A stretch of 64,000 bases of DNA from positions 8,890,827 to 8,954,826 of the forward strand of contig CM047430.1 of NCBI GenBank assembly GCA_026168455.1, read 5' to 3'. Of the stretch, positions 11,077 through 21,845 are shown in pieces (position 1 is the first letter of the stretch; each line of letters starts with the position of its first letter). The stretch comes from Theocolax elegans. Lineage: Eukaryota; Arthropoda; Insecta; Hymenoptera; Cerocephalidae. The notes below the pieces were generated by a model. That model did not search any database. It was not told the DNA's origin and was given only the letters and a program-made list of their open reading frames with translations. A program made the position numbers and the translations under genes.

Positions 11077-14000
11077 AGACCCGTATTTCCTCAACCCAGC
11101 TCCCTAAAGGATCGGAGCCATCCCAAGTAGCAAGTAATCAATTGCTTATCAAACATATTTCCAATGTTTACCCCAGGCATTACTTTAATCTAGAAATAAA
11201 TGGCCATAAAATAATTGCACTCTTAGACGATGGAGCAACAAAATCTTTTCTAGGAGGCAATATAGGAGCTTTAGTGCAAGACAAATTAAAAGCATCGCAA
11301 TGCCCTGCAGTTAAGGTAGCAGACGGCATAGTTATTTCTATCCAGGGCACAGTGAACATTACAATCAAAATTGATGGAGACGAAATAGTTATGCCATTTG
11401 AAGTCGCAGATGGATTACACTACGACTGTATACTTGGAATTGATTTCAAACGTAAAATTAATATGAACATCAACTACGAAGATGGCACCTGGTGGACGAA
11501 TGAAGGCGTAATACACAAATCTTACCCCGAAGGCAACGATCCCAGTTGTATTCCAGCAGTAGCAAGCATAAGAGGATTAAAGCGAGCCAACCAGGAGCAA
11601 ATAGATAGAATGCACCGACTATTAGATGAATTAATTCCCCGAACACCCCAAACCCTAGGAGTAACTAATCTAACAAGCCTCACGCTAGATGTGCAAGGAT
11701 CAGAGCCAATAAGACAGCCACGCCTCAAATATTCACCAAAAATGCTACGAGCAGGCTACGAAGAGATAGATCGAATGTTAAGAGAAGACATTATAGAGCT
11801 TTCGCAAAGCCCATAATGCAGCTATCCGGTAATCGTACCAAAGGCGAATGGCAAATATCGCTTTTGCATTGATTACAGGTTATTAAATGAAATAACAAAG
11901 AAACTAACGTATCCAATGCGCAACATGGATGATTTTCTGGACCAATTGCGAGAAAGCAGATTTATCAGTAAGCTAGATCTATCACAAGCCTACCACCAAG
12001 TTCCACTAGCCCCAGAAAGCCGTGAAATCACAGCATTTGCACTCCCAGGAAAAGGACTTTTCCAAATTAAAAGAGTACCATACGGCCTAACGAACGCACC
12101 TGCTATGTTCCAGCAATTGATGGACAAATTAATTAAACCGGTATGGGAACCACATGTATTTGCCTACCAGGATGATATTATCATCACGACAGAAACATTC
12201 GAGGAACACATGAAATGGCTCAGAATAGTCCTAGTAGCCCTAAAGAAAGCCAATCTGTAATTAAACCGAGAAAAGTCTGAATTTTGTTGTCCAGAAGTCA
12301 CTTATCTTGGATATAAGATAAACAAATTAGGTTTGCAAACTAACGAAGATAAAATTAAGCTAATCTTAGAGTATCCAGCACCGAAAAATATGAAACTACT
12401 AAGACGTTTCAACAGCTCAATGAGATGGTACTCCAGATTTATTAAAGACTTAGCAAATTATAGAACGCCATTAAGTTATCTAGGCACAAAAGGTGTCAGA
12501 TGGCAATGGCATCAAGAGCAACAAGATGCATTTGAGAAAATTAAATTAGCCCTAACAGAAGCCCCAGCTTTAGCCCGCCCCAATTTTTCTATTCCCTTTA
12601 CCCTTCAAACGGACGCAATCTATTACGCAATAGCAGGCGTATTAACGCAAGAGATCAACGGCGAAGAATATCCTATTTATTACGTAAGCAGGACTTTAAG
12701 CAAGGCAGACCGTAATTACACGGTCACAGAGAAAGAATGTTTAGCAGTTCTTTGGTCCGTAGAAAGGCTCAAAGGATACCTGCTAGGTGAAAAGTTCACA
12801 GTAATCACGGACCATCACAGCCTCCTGTGGTTAAACCGACTTGAAAATCCAGCTGGTAGATTAGCTCGTTCGAATACGATCTTGCAAAATTACAAAATAA
12901 AATTTGTACATCGCAAAGGAGCAATGCATAATGTCCCAGACGCATTATCAAGAGACTTTGAAGAGGCAGAAATCATAGCAGCAGCATTAACACTAAATAC
13001 TAATAACCCATGGAATCAAGAGAAAATGCGAGCCGTTGCAAAATTTCCCAATAAATACCCTGACCTCAGAATTTCCAATAACGTGCTATATGCCCACTGT
13101 TCTAATTCCCTGGTAGACCCCTTCATATCTGACCTAGACGCATGGAAATTCATCTTGGCAGAGAGTGATCGCGAAAAAGCCCTATATGAAGCCCATTATA
13201 CGCCTCAGGCAGGCCACTTAGGTATCGACAAGACCTACGCAAAACTAGCCACGCATTACTATTGGCCAGGCATGTAATACTATACGTGCAATTATGTACA
13301 AGCGTGCCAAAAATGCCAAGCGCACAAAAGCAGCCAACAAGCCCCACCAAGCCTAATGAAAGGACGCAACATAAGCCAACCATGGACAGTGGTAGCAGCA
13401 GACATCATGGGTCCAAAGCCGCTAACGAAGCAAGGATTCAAATACATAATCGTATTTGAAGACCTCTTCACCCGATATATAGAGATAAAACCTCTACGAT
13501 AAGCTGATGCAAAAAGTGTTCTACAAGTCTTCGACGAACTCATTATTAATAGATGGGGCTGTCCCAAATATCTTGTAACAGATAATGGGACAGAATTTGC
13601 CAATAAATTGGTTACCGAGCGACTACCGCAATACGGAATAGTACATACAACCATTTCGCCATATTTTGCACAAGCAAATCCCGTAGAGCGAATTCACAGA
13701 AACATAAAGTCGATGATAAATAGTTATTTAGCAGATTATCACCGAGACTGGGATAGATATCTCAGAGATAATTTAATTTCGCTCTAAATACAGTTGTGCA
13801 CTCGTCAACAACAGTTGCGCATTCCTCAACTTAGGCAGAAATCCCACCCCAGTAGCTCTCCTACGAAAACATATAGAATCCCCGAAGCAAAATCCCATCC
13901 CCAGATACCGATCAATGGATAGAACGTCTACACAAACTCTCCAAAATATATGATTTACCAACAGCCAGACAAGCCAAGTAATATAGCAAAGGCAGACGCG

Positions 14001-14361
14001 ATATACAATATCAATTAGGAGACCTAGGTAGGTATCGAAACCGCATCTTATCATCAGCAGACAACTTTATAGTAGCCAAACAAGCCCCCAAATTTATAGG
14101 CCCTGCAAAAATTATTCAAGTGTTTTCACCCATAGTTTATTTGATAAAAGATGTACAAACGAAACACCAAACTAAATAATAACTGACTTGAAACGCCACA
14201 TTGCACCGCGTGATATCCCAACCCTCACCCCAAATATTCCCGTCCCACAACCAGAAAGAGCCCAAACCACCCAAAATAATTCAAGAAATGATGCCCCCCC
14301 CCCCAACGAAAAGAGTTCGCCCTCGGAAGCAGCCACCCATTACACCCACTTTAGGGAATAA
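11022..14361 (+). pseudogene. pol: Family A pol: PR-RT-RNase H-INT, nonsense-broken
   Basis: One frame runs from 11022 to about 13787 with in-frame TAA stops at 11814, 12258, 13275, 13500 and 13785 and no frameshift I could detect. Protease shows ALLDDGATKSFLG (DDGA where DTGA or DSGA is usual). RT shows KLDLSQAYHQVPL and the active site YQDD instead of the usual YVDD/FLDD. RNase H shows TDHHSLLW. Integrase shows the HHCC finger and all three DDE acidic residues: D in AADIMGP, D in TDNGTEF, E in ANPVERIHR. After about 13770 the frame shifts at least twice, then the C-terminal tail is readable to 14361. Confidence 0.88.
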
Positions 14362-14451
14362 CAATAGATTCTCGCGAATAATGTAAAATGGCGAAATCAA
14401 AGGAAAGTTAGTGAGGTTAGGCAATAGTTAGTAACGTAAAATAAATTGTAG

Positions 14452-15137
14452 ATGGATAGAACAGGGCAGGCAGCGTCAGCTCTGAAGCGAGGACGAGGCC
14501 GTGGACGGTTCGTCCAGCCAAGAGCCGCTGTTCGACCGGGTGAGGAGAAGCTGGAAACAGTTCTAGATAGACGGCAGCTCCAATAGAAGCCACGACGAGC
14601 CATGTCACCCAAGAAGCCTCCCATACCCCTACAATCCCAACCATTCACCCTCCCATCTTTGACTTCAATTTCCCTCCCCAACCTATAATAACCCGCCCCG
14701 TACTAGATCACCAAACCAACCTCTATACTTATATCCATATCCCTGTCAATATCCCTCCCCAAAATCCCCTCATTTCCGACATTTCCTCATTAAGAGCCGC
14801 AAAATTCCCAGTAGCCTCCGCACCCTTCTCATTGCCCCATCAAGCCTATCCGGAACCCCAGCCTCTAATGTCGCTGAATGTTCCCAAACCCTCCCAAAGC
14901 CTTACCCAAACTCCCCAGAAGTCACTACCCCTAATGTCCCTCCAACTCCCACAAGCAGATCCGATTCCATCCCTCCCAAACATTCCCTACCCCAGGGAGG
15001 GGCATAGCTGGCGTTCAGACAGAACGACATTCTGCAAGAATTGCGGAACGACCGGGGTAGTAACCCGCGATTGCCCGCGATGCGGGGAAAATTATAAAGC
15101 CCTACGGGCAGAATATTTTAGGAGTCACAGGCCCTAG
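14452..15137 (+). pseudogene. Accessory 3' ORF with Arg/Gly-rich start and C-terminal zinc ribbon
   Basis: This lies between integrase and the 3' LTR, the place where some Gypsy elements carry env. It shows no signal peptide or membrane segment. ATG 14452 opens 44 codons with a basic RGRGRGRF box. That frame ends at 14586 and a second open frame (about 14571-15137) continues, so one indel probably splits a protein of about 225 residues. The middle is Pro/Ser/Leu-rich. The C-terminus has four cysteines, C-x2-C-x9-C-x2-C (15033-15083), with the same spacing as the gag ribbon at 10984-11034. RNA or DNA binding is inferred. Confidence 0.6.
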
Positions 15138-15827
15138 TAATTTTTTTTATATAAAGTAATCTTTTTTACTTTTCTATAATAGATAAATGGTTTAAAATCA
15201 TAAGTTTTTTTCTTTTACCTATAAATGCAAATTATGTAGCAAATAGTTGTTCAGTTTTTTATTTTTTATTTAAATTACACTAGCCAAATATCAAGCAGCA
15301 GGAGGAAACGCACAAACAAAGAATTGCATTTAATTCGAAGCACAGGTTTGCACTTATGTTACTAATTAATATTATTATTTTTTCATTTATATATATTATG
15401 TACATAAAGGTATGAGTATGGATGCAACATGTAAGTAAACAAGAGTGAGAGATCCGCGACCGCGGAAAAGAGCTCTCAAAACGCGTTATAGAATTATAAA
15501 GGATATGCCAGTCATTATTCAATTATCTAGTTATACTAAGTAAATTAGTAAATTAGCAAATTATCTATTATCACACACACAGCGCGCAGTTTACACAGTA
15601 TGTCCAGCCAAGCAGCAGTCAATCAAGACTGAACACAAATACACCGCTATAATAGCACAAGCTATTTAAATAAGACCTAGTTTTAATATTCGAAACTAAG
15701 ATTGCGTACTCACCCCACCAATAGATTAAAGCGTGCAATATTCTATTATATTATTAAGTTCATTTTTTTGTATTAATTCAGTTACGACTCCGCGTAACTT
15801 CAGTTTGGTGGGGGGGGGGGGGGGGAG
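15138..15827 (+). other. Family A 3' internal region and polypurine tract
   Basis: AT-rich non-coding sequence ending in the G-run polypurine tract (about 15807-15827) directly before the LTR. The final 173 bp repeat 1-174. No ORF is supported. Confidence 0.7.
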
Positions 15828-17246
15828 TGTGACAAGGCAAGTGTGCCTGTCATGTTGCGAAGCGAGCACACACATCCTTACCTACCCATTATCCAATATA
15901 TTTACCTAATTCCTATATATAACATGCCGAGCATCGAGCATACACAACCCTATCTACCCATTTCCCTATATATTTCCCTAAATCTTATAAAAAACACGCC
16001 TAACACCGAACACAAGGTACACCCTGGAACTGAAGCGGAGCCAGCACACCCAGGAGTCGAGAAGACCAGTAGCCACCAAGAGACCACGTACAGGGCGAAC
16101 AGCACTCCGAGAGTCTGGAGACATCAGCTGAGAATAAAGTCAGCACAGGAGAATAGACAGGGCACCGAGGTCCAAAGCATAAGGAAGACGGCTCTTGTAG
16201 CAATCACAGCAGCATATCCGTAGTAGCCTCAATCCTAAAGGACTCACACAGCAGGAACAAAACTTGTACAGGAAGATCAACCTGTAAAGCATATTAATAA
16301 GTATGTTTTCAATACTAAGGAGAAGATAGGAGTACACAAGACTTTGTACAGGAGTAGAGGTGCATAGCAGGCCCGAAAAACAACATTCGGAGCCGACGTC
16401 GTGAAGAGACGTCTCAGCAGCCAAGAAGCCACGAAATAGAGAGAGACAGAGAAAGCGACACGTACTTATATATGCCGAGCAGCCACGACCCGTTAACCAC
16501 GGCAGTAAGGTTCACCGTCCACCTGAAACCAACTCATAGATCGATTAGCCGATAATTAACAAGGAACGGGGTAATAATTACCAAACAGCAGCCTCGTCGT
16601 CGCCCACTCGTCCTCGTCGACGTCGTCGTCTCGCTCGAACAGCATAGCAGAACGCCGACAGCAACACCAAGCCGCTCTCGCTATAAGGCCGCGCTCGCAC
16701 TGCGCGGAGACGGTCGCGACGCATGCGCGCGGCGCTCTCGCAGGACGAAGGCAGAGAGCTCGGGAACACGGCCGTGAGCGGACGCAACTACGCAACGCAT
16801 AGATCGCATCGACCGATTTTGTCACGAAAGAGAATTTAGAGAGTGTATACCGGGTGCAACCTAGAGAGAGAGTTCTCCGTGCAAGGTTTGTGCAACGTGC
16901 TACCCTATACCCGTGTTCCTCTCCTCGTTAAGTGTGTGTGCCGCTATTCCACTTTTCGCGCGTATTCGCACACGTGGCCGGTGTCGCCATTTTCGTCGAT
17001 CGAGCGGAAATTCGATCGTGTATTCTGATATCGCCGTGCGTGTAATTCTGACGAGCCAAAGTAGGAGCCATCAATTACGCTGTTATTAGTTAAGCTTTAG
17101 TCGATAGTAGCTAGCAGCCGTTAAATATAGCCGCGAACGCGACTGGCAACCGTTTAATTCATCTGTATTGAGATAATAAGTTCTCTTATTTTTACAACTG
17201 ATATAGACTTTATCACCCGCATCCTGATCCCCAGTGCGGTGTCACA
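15828..17246 (+). repeat. Family A 3' LTR
   Basis: A 1419-bp LTR with ends TGTGACA and TGTCACA, nearly identical to 175-1589. A TATAAAA box lies at 15986-15992. Differences from 175-1589 are mainly 1-bp indels, for example in an A/T run near 17195 and in C and T runs. Confidence 0.9.
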
Positions 17247-17301
17247 TAATATAGATGTTGTACCCTTTTATGAGCCGTACCAGTTTAATATAAAGGAAAC
17301 C

Positions 17302-17347
<46 letters not shown>

Positions 17348-17472
17348 TTACAATCAATTTCTATTTTAATACAAGATTAATTCAAAAATAATATAAAAAA
17401 TATATTGAAATAAGCAAATTTTTTATTGCAGTAACTATCTATATCTGGATTTAATTTTATAGATAATATTAA
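17247..17472. repeat. Shared LTR flank and (AT)n microsatellite
   Basis: 17247-17308 repeats 1590-1651. It is followed by a pure AT dinucleotide run (about 17306-17342), then AT-rich unique sequence up to the TTAA target site of the next element. Confidence 0.7.
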
Positions 17473-17852
17473 CGGGATGTCGGACCCAAATTACAGGGAT
17501 TTGCACCTTTCAACATAAGAATTATGTTGGAAATATCCATTTAAAAATCTGAAAAAATTCATATGAGTAGATTTAAACAAAAGTGAGTGCATGACGTTTT
17601 GATTTTCTAAGAAAAAATAAATTTGTTAATAATAATTTCATAAATGATTGTCGGCCGGTAATTAAAATCTAAAAAAGCATGAATTTTCAATGCAAAAATC
17701 AAAATTAAATTACGGATATAAAAATCTGAAAAAATTTGAATATACTGTTCAAAATATGCCTAAGGGCATGGCGTTCAGGATTTTTTCAAAAATGTATTCT
17801 TTTGTTCACAATAAAATATTAAAAATGACCATTTTCTGAGTTCGACATCCCC
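17473..17852. mobile_element. Small TTAA-flanked inverted-repeat element (380 bp)
   Basis: TTAA at 17469-17472 and again at 17853-17856 flank an element whose ends are CGGGATGTCGGACCC and, read inward from the other side, GGGGATGTCGAACTC. A TTAA target duplication is the mark of piggyBac-like or Kolobok elements. There is no coding capacity. The terminal motif resembles that of the element at 25761-26433. Confidence 0.7.
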
Positions 17853-17856
17853 TTAA

Positions 17857-18600
17857 GTATAGGCGAGAACTCGTAAAACCCGAGTCAAGTCAAACCGAGT
17901 TTTTCAACCAAGTTCGAGCCAAGTACTCGGTTTTTTCACGTGCTTAAAATTTACCGACTATTCGAAAAAAAATCGAGTCGAGCATTTAAATCGGGTAACT
18001 TGAATTTTCGAGAATTCGCTCACCCTAGTTAATATATTTACCTTTCCCTCTTCAAGTAATCTCTAAACTAGTCTTTTTTGTGCTTTGATTTTGCCGAAGA
18101 GGTCATTGCTAAAACATCGTTCATCAAATCAGCTAGTTTAATATTAAAATGTCAAAACTGTAAGTAATAAACAGGTAGTATTGATTATACCTTCATTTTC
18201 TTTATTCTGATAAGAATCATTTACAGACAAAACTTCTTCACTATGTTTGCTATTATCACGTTCTTTATTACCGACGCTCTTATTAATAAATCAATGAATA
18301 TTAATTACTATAAATGGTAAAATTTATTATTTTACAACGTCTGAGATTTAGAAAGATAATGAAAGCAAGTATATTTAAAAAAAATTAAAAATACATTATT
18401 TAAATATACTAATAAATTAAATTTTAGAATAACTTGGTTAAGTAGACTTGTATCAATTACCCTAAAATGAGCACGTTGGCGTATCAGAATGCGTAACCAG
18501 TTGAGATCCTTCTATATACGTAGAACTTCCTTGTTGGTAAAGATTTGTATTTTCGTTTTTCCTTCTTGTGACATTAAAGAATATTAAATTTTATTTTTAA
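17857..18600. other. AT-rich stretch, nothing recognised
   Basis: No supported gene or element. A short run of CGAGT-containing words occurs near 17870-18010 without clear periodicity. Confidence 0.4.
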
Positions 18601-18900
18601 TGCAGTAGGCGCAAAATGCGTATTTTGCGCTTTGTTTTTCGGGCTCAAAATGCTTATTTCTCGGTAACGGATGGACAAAAGTAATTTTGCGCCCTGAAAT
18701 AAAAATTATTTAAATTATAAATATATAGTTTTTAAATACAAAATTTGGACAAAAATAATTAATTTTTTAAGTGGGCGGAGGCTTCGGTCCCTGCACCCCC
18801 ACCTGCAATCCTTTTTAATCCCTATCCATACATATAATTATATCTGTATATGTATATGTATAGGTAAGTAAATATCGACTTTTATTTTGCACCTACTGCA
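18601..18900. mobile_element. 300-bp inverted-repeat element (MITE-like)
   Basis: The ends are TGCAGTAGGCGCAAAAT and, reversed, TGCAGTAGGTGCAAAAT: a 17-bp terminal inverted repeat with one mismatch. The outermost TGCA could be a 4-bp palindromic target duplication or part of the repeat. No ORF. Superfamily not assigned. Confidence 0.65.
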
Positions 18901-19146
18901 TCAAAAAATATTGTTTGGATCTCGGGCGTATGCATACCTTTGCACTATTTTTTCATCACCAGAATCGTCACTAAATATTGAATGGCTGTTAAGAATTTTT
19001 GTTTGCGAGACGACATCCGCAGATTTTGAAGCCGAATTGTTCTTCTTAATTTCTTGCTCCAATTTCCGCTTCTCTAATATCCTTCCTTGCCGACGTCGTG
19101 ACATTGCCTTCGATGTCAACCTCAAAGTTTTCAAGAAATGATGCAT
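18901..19146 (-). other. Unassigned 81-codon open frame
   Basis: A minus-strand frame encodes a Lys/Glu/Asp-rich peptide with SRRRQGRILEKRKLEQEIKK and an acidic patch DDSGDEK. It directly adjoins the 300-bp element, so that element may have inserted into or beside an exon. Composition suggests a real charged, helical protein fragment, but I recognise no family. It could be an exon piece, a transposon remnant or chance. Confidence 0.25.
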
Positions 19147-19474
19147 CTTCTAATTGCGAAATTAATGACGTAATTAATAGAATATAATTATTAAATGATT
19201 ATAATAAGTATATTATTTTATTTTATTTTAATTACTTATTATTTTCGATTTAGATTTATTTAATTTTTCTAGCATTATGTATTCATATTTTTTTTATTTA
19301 CCACTCTTTTTCAATATTTTTGCTCTATACCATTTCCCATCATACCATTTAGCGGTAACCGTTCTGCATTTAGCTTTAACCCTCGATCCCTCTAGAATGC
19401 TTGTAGTCTTTAAAATATTATGTGTCTCAACGTTGAGGTTAACAATTACAAATTTGACGACTCAATAGAAGTTA
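19147..19474. other. AT-rich stretch, nothing recognised
   Basis: Sequence between the open frame and the GC-rich Gypsy fragment. No polypurine tract or LTR boundary could be placed for the minus-strand element that begins to its right. Confidence 0.4.
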
Positions 19475-19505
19475 TCAAGATGCTGCCTCTTGCTCGTCTT
19501 GGCGG

Positions 19506-20150
19506 CTAGGCCCGCTTCCGCGGCTTGCCGTGCGGCCTCGTGCGCCCTTGCCTGGGCTTCGCTCCGTTTCCGCTGAGCTTCTCTCTCCTTCTTGGACGGC
19601 GGAGCAGCTCCAGGCGGGCCTCCTCAGCGTTCCTTTCTGCCTGTCGGGCTGCCGCGCGGTTACGACGGAAGTCATCGAGGAGTGCCAATTCCTCCAGGCG
19701 GTCGGCTACTCCCTGGTTCCATCTGTGAAAGAAGGCATGGAATCCCCGGAGGGCATCGTGGACTTCCTTCCAATTTTAAAAAACCTTCCTCTCTGCTGCG
19801 TCCGACCCGTTGGAAATGAGGGACGCGTAGTCGAGTTGGGCCTCCATAAATTTCCACACCTCCCGGGGATCCCTCCCCAAGATGGCCCTAATCCCCCCTC
19901 TATCTTGGCGCGTTGCCAGAGAGTCAGCGACGGCCAACTCCCTGGTGGGCACCGGGGGTTCATCGCCCTCTTCCTCTTCTTCGGAGTCGGTGGAGACGTT
20001 CTCCGACGGTGGTCCTGGTGGGGGTATTGGAGGCGAAGGCCTCGCGGCGAAGTATTCCTCCATCCCCATCGTCGTGCCGCTGGTGGCTCGAGGAGGTCTT
20101 CCGGACGTCGACGGAGAATTCGTCAAGTCGGGCTCAGGTTTGGTTTCCAT
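19506..20150 (-). pseudogene. Post-integrase accessory ORF, acidic then coiled-coil
   Basis: It begins with ATG 24 nt after the integrase stop and runs about 214 codons in one frame, with one in-frame TAA (19776-19778) beside a T6A4 run. The N-terminus is Pro/Ser-rich with an acidic stretch DSEEEEEGDEPP. A middle block has GRDPREVWKFMEAQLDYASL. The C-terminal half is Arg/Glu/Ala-rich and probably coiled-coil (RAAARQAERNAEEARLELL), ending strongly basic. No transmembrane segment, signal peptide or zinc knuckle is visible, so it is not a recognisable env. A gag-like structural role is possible but unproven. GC content is far above the surroundings. Confidence 0.55.
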
Positions 20151-20174
20151 CTATTAATCAGAGGAAGAGGCAGT

Positions 20175-21845
20175 TTAATTATCGATATCTCTTTCTCGCT
20201 TCGACTGCGCACGCGTTTTCCTAACGATTACCGATGGTCCTGTTCCCCTGACTACGGGTTCTACGTCGTTCGTTTCTACACCACGTTTCACTATGCTCTT
20301 CCCGTGGGGTCTCGCGACGGTTTTTGCGGATTTTCGCGGTTTGCCGCGCTTTCGTGCGTTCGGCGTTTTGACTCTCGCAGGAGTCTGTTTTCGCACGCTG
20401 GTGTCACCCGCTATGACTCGCGCAAGAGTCCGCACGCAATTTGGTGACTGTACGCTCGCATGGGGCGGGTCGCGCGTCGCCCCCTCTCCCACGACGTCCC
20501 TCGGCGGATGTTCTTCTTCTTCATCTACGCCGAGATCCGGTGAAATGCAGTGTTTTAGGTGTTCGGCGTGTGCCAGGTCGGTCACCTTACCTTCTTTATC
20601 CAACAACGTATAAGTATTGGATCCTGGTTGGCCTATTATGATATACGGACCTGTCGCCTTCGGAGCCAGCTTAGCCGAAATCCCTTGAGCTGCCGAGGAT
20701 AAGATTCTATTCTTTTTCCACACCAGGTCTCCTACGGTGAAAGGTGTGTCCCTCCTTTTGGCAATATAATAGCTCGCTTGTCGCTCATGTTGTTGATCTG
20801 AGCGTGCGGCTGCAAACTCATGTATTTCTTTGAATTTTTTAAGTCGCTCTTGCCACAGTTCTATTTTACTGCATTGCTCCTCTTCAATGCCGGCTCGGTC
20901 TTGATTCCTCTTGATGGTACCGGGAGGCATAGGCTGTCGTCCGTAGTTCAATATTGCCGGAGTTGTACCCGTAGACTCATGTACGGTGTTGTTCAGCGAG
21001 AATACAAGCTCCGGTAATTTCTCGTCCCAGGTATTGTGATTTTCCGCTATGAAAGCCACAATCCTGGTTTTCAACGTTCGGTTGACGCGTTCAACCGGGT
21101 TCGCTTGGGGGAAATATAGCGGAGTGGTGGTATGATGTATCCCCACCTCTTGTAGGTATTCGTCGACGGCCTTATTCTTGAATTCGGTACCGTTATCCGA
21201 CAAAAATACCTCAAGAATACCAAACCATAAAACTATTCTGTCTTTGAACTCCTTGAGAATGGTTTTCGCGTTGGCTTTGCGAATTGGTATACACTCCGCC
21301 CCCCGGGTGAATAGATCCAAGAATACGAGGATGTATTCGTATCCGCCCTTGCTCCGTGTAAAGGGTCCGGTGATATCCCCTGCCACGACTTGCCAGGGAC
21401 AATCGGCCGTGCGTTTTCTTATCAGTCCTGTAGGTGGTCGCTGATCCACCTTGCATTGTTGGCAGACGAGACAGCGGCTCACGTAGTCCTTCACATCGGC
21501 ATAATAACCTGGCCAGTAGTAATACTTAACCAGACTGGCAAACGTCTTCTCGCGTCCAGCATGGCCAGACGTAGGAGAGTCGTGGCTTTTCTCGAGGACC
21601 GCTTTTCGGTGTTCCTTTGGAATCACTAACTTCCACGCGTCCTCGTCTCCGAGTGTTTCATCGATTAACTCGTTTGGCTTGTGGAAGTATAGTCGTTCTC
21701 CGACACATTTCCAACGAGGAAAATCCCTTGGACTCGATTTTACTCGTTTCAGCCAATTCTGAATCCACTCGTCTTGGGACTCCTCTACCCAAGAGATTGC
21801 GTGATACCGCGGATCGCGACTCGCTCGCCACGGCAAGGGCCGCCT
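20175..21845 (-). CDS. pol: Gypsy-type integrase, isolated open reading frame
   Basis: About 553 codons open without interruption, measured from a TTG at 21836. No ATG start is visible and a TGA lies just upstream, so the N-terminus is truncated. Integrase parts in order: HHCC finger (H85, H92, C122, C125), catalytic core with D154 (AGDITGPF), D214 (LSDNGTEF) and E249 (ANPVERVNR), then a GPY/F-type C-terminal module (GPYIIIGQPGSNTYTLLD, about residue 405), then a long basic tail. It would insert LTR DNA into chromosomes. Neither RT nor RNase H was found upstream on this strand. GC-rich codon use contrasts with the flanks. It is either a recent 5'-truncated fragment or a retained single-domain gene. 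Confidence 0.85.
   Translation of the reverse strand, partial: RRPLPWRASRDPRYHAISWVEESQDEWIQNWLKRVKSSPRDFPRWKCVGERLYFHKPNELIDETLGDEDAWKLVIPKEHRKAVLEKSHDSPTSGHAGREKTFASLVKYYYWPGYYADVKDYVSRCLVCQQCKVDQRPPTGLIRKRTADCPWQVVAGDITGPFTRSKGGYEYILVFLDLFTRGAECIPIRKANAKTILKEFKDRIVLWFGILEVFLSDNGTEFKNKAVDEYLQEVGIHHTTTPLYFPQANPVERVNRTLKTRIVAFIAENHNTWDEKLPELVFSLNNTVHESTGTTPAILNYGRQPMPPGTIKRNQDRAGIEEEQCSKIELWQERLKKFKEIHEFAAARSDQQHERQASYYIAKRRDTPFTVGDLVWKKNRILSSAAQGISAKLAPKATGPYIIIGQPGSNTYTLLDKEGKVTDLAHAEHLKHCISPDLGVDEEEEHPPRDVVGEGATRDPPHASVQSPNCVRTLARVIAGDTSVRKQTPARVKTPNARKRGKPRKSAKTVARPHGKSIVKRGVETNDVEPVVRGTGPSVIVRKTRAQSKRERDIDN

Larger units (their letters stand above)
6320..17246 (+). mobile_element. Family A Ty3/Gypsy LTR retrotransposon (copy 2)
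   Basis: The order is LTR, primer-binding site, leader, gag, PR-RT-RNase H-INT, an accessory 3' ORF, polypurine tract, LTR. Integrase after RNase H is the Ty3/Gypsy order. The 5' LTR lacks its first 150 bp or so and differs from the 3' LTR by a replaced block, so the element is chimeric or the two LTRs come from different copies. gag and pol carry many stops. Termini TGTGACA and TGTCACA link it to the copy at 1-1589. Confidence 0.9.

Noticed and set aside
19530..20447. Plus-strand open frame of 305 codons
   Set aside because: It is antisense to the integrase tail and accessory ORF, which carry real motifs. GC-rich DNA gives long shadow frames.
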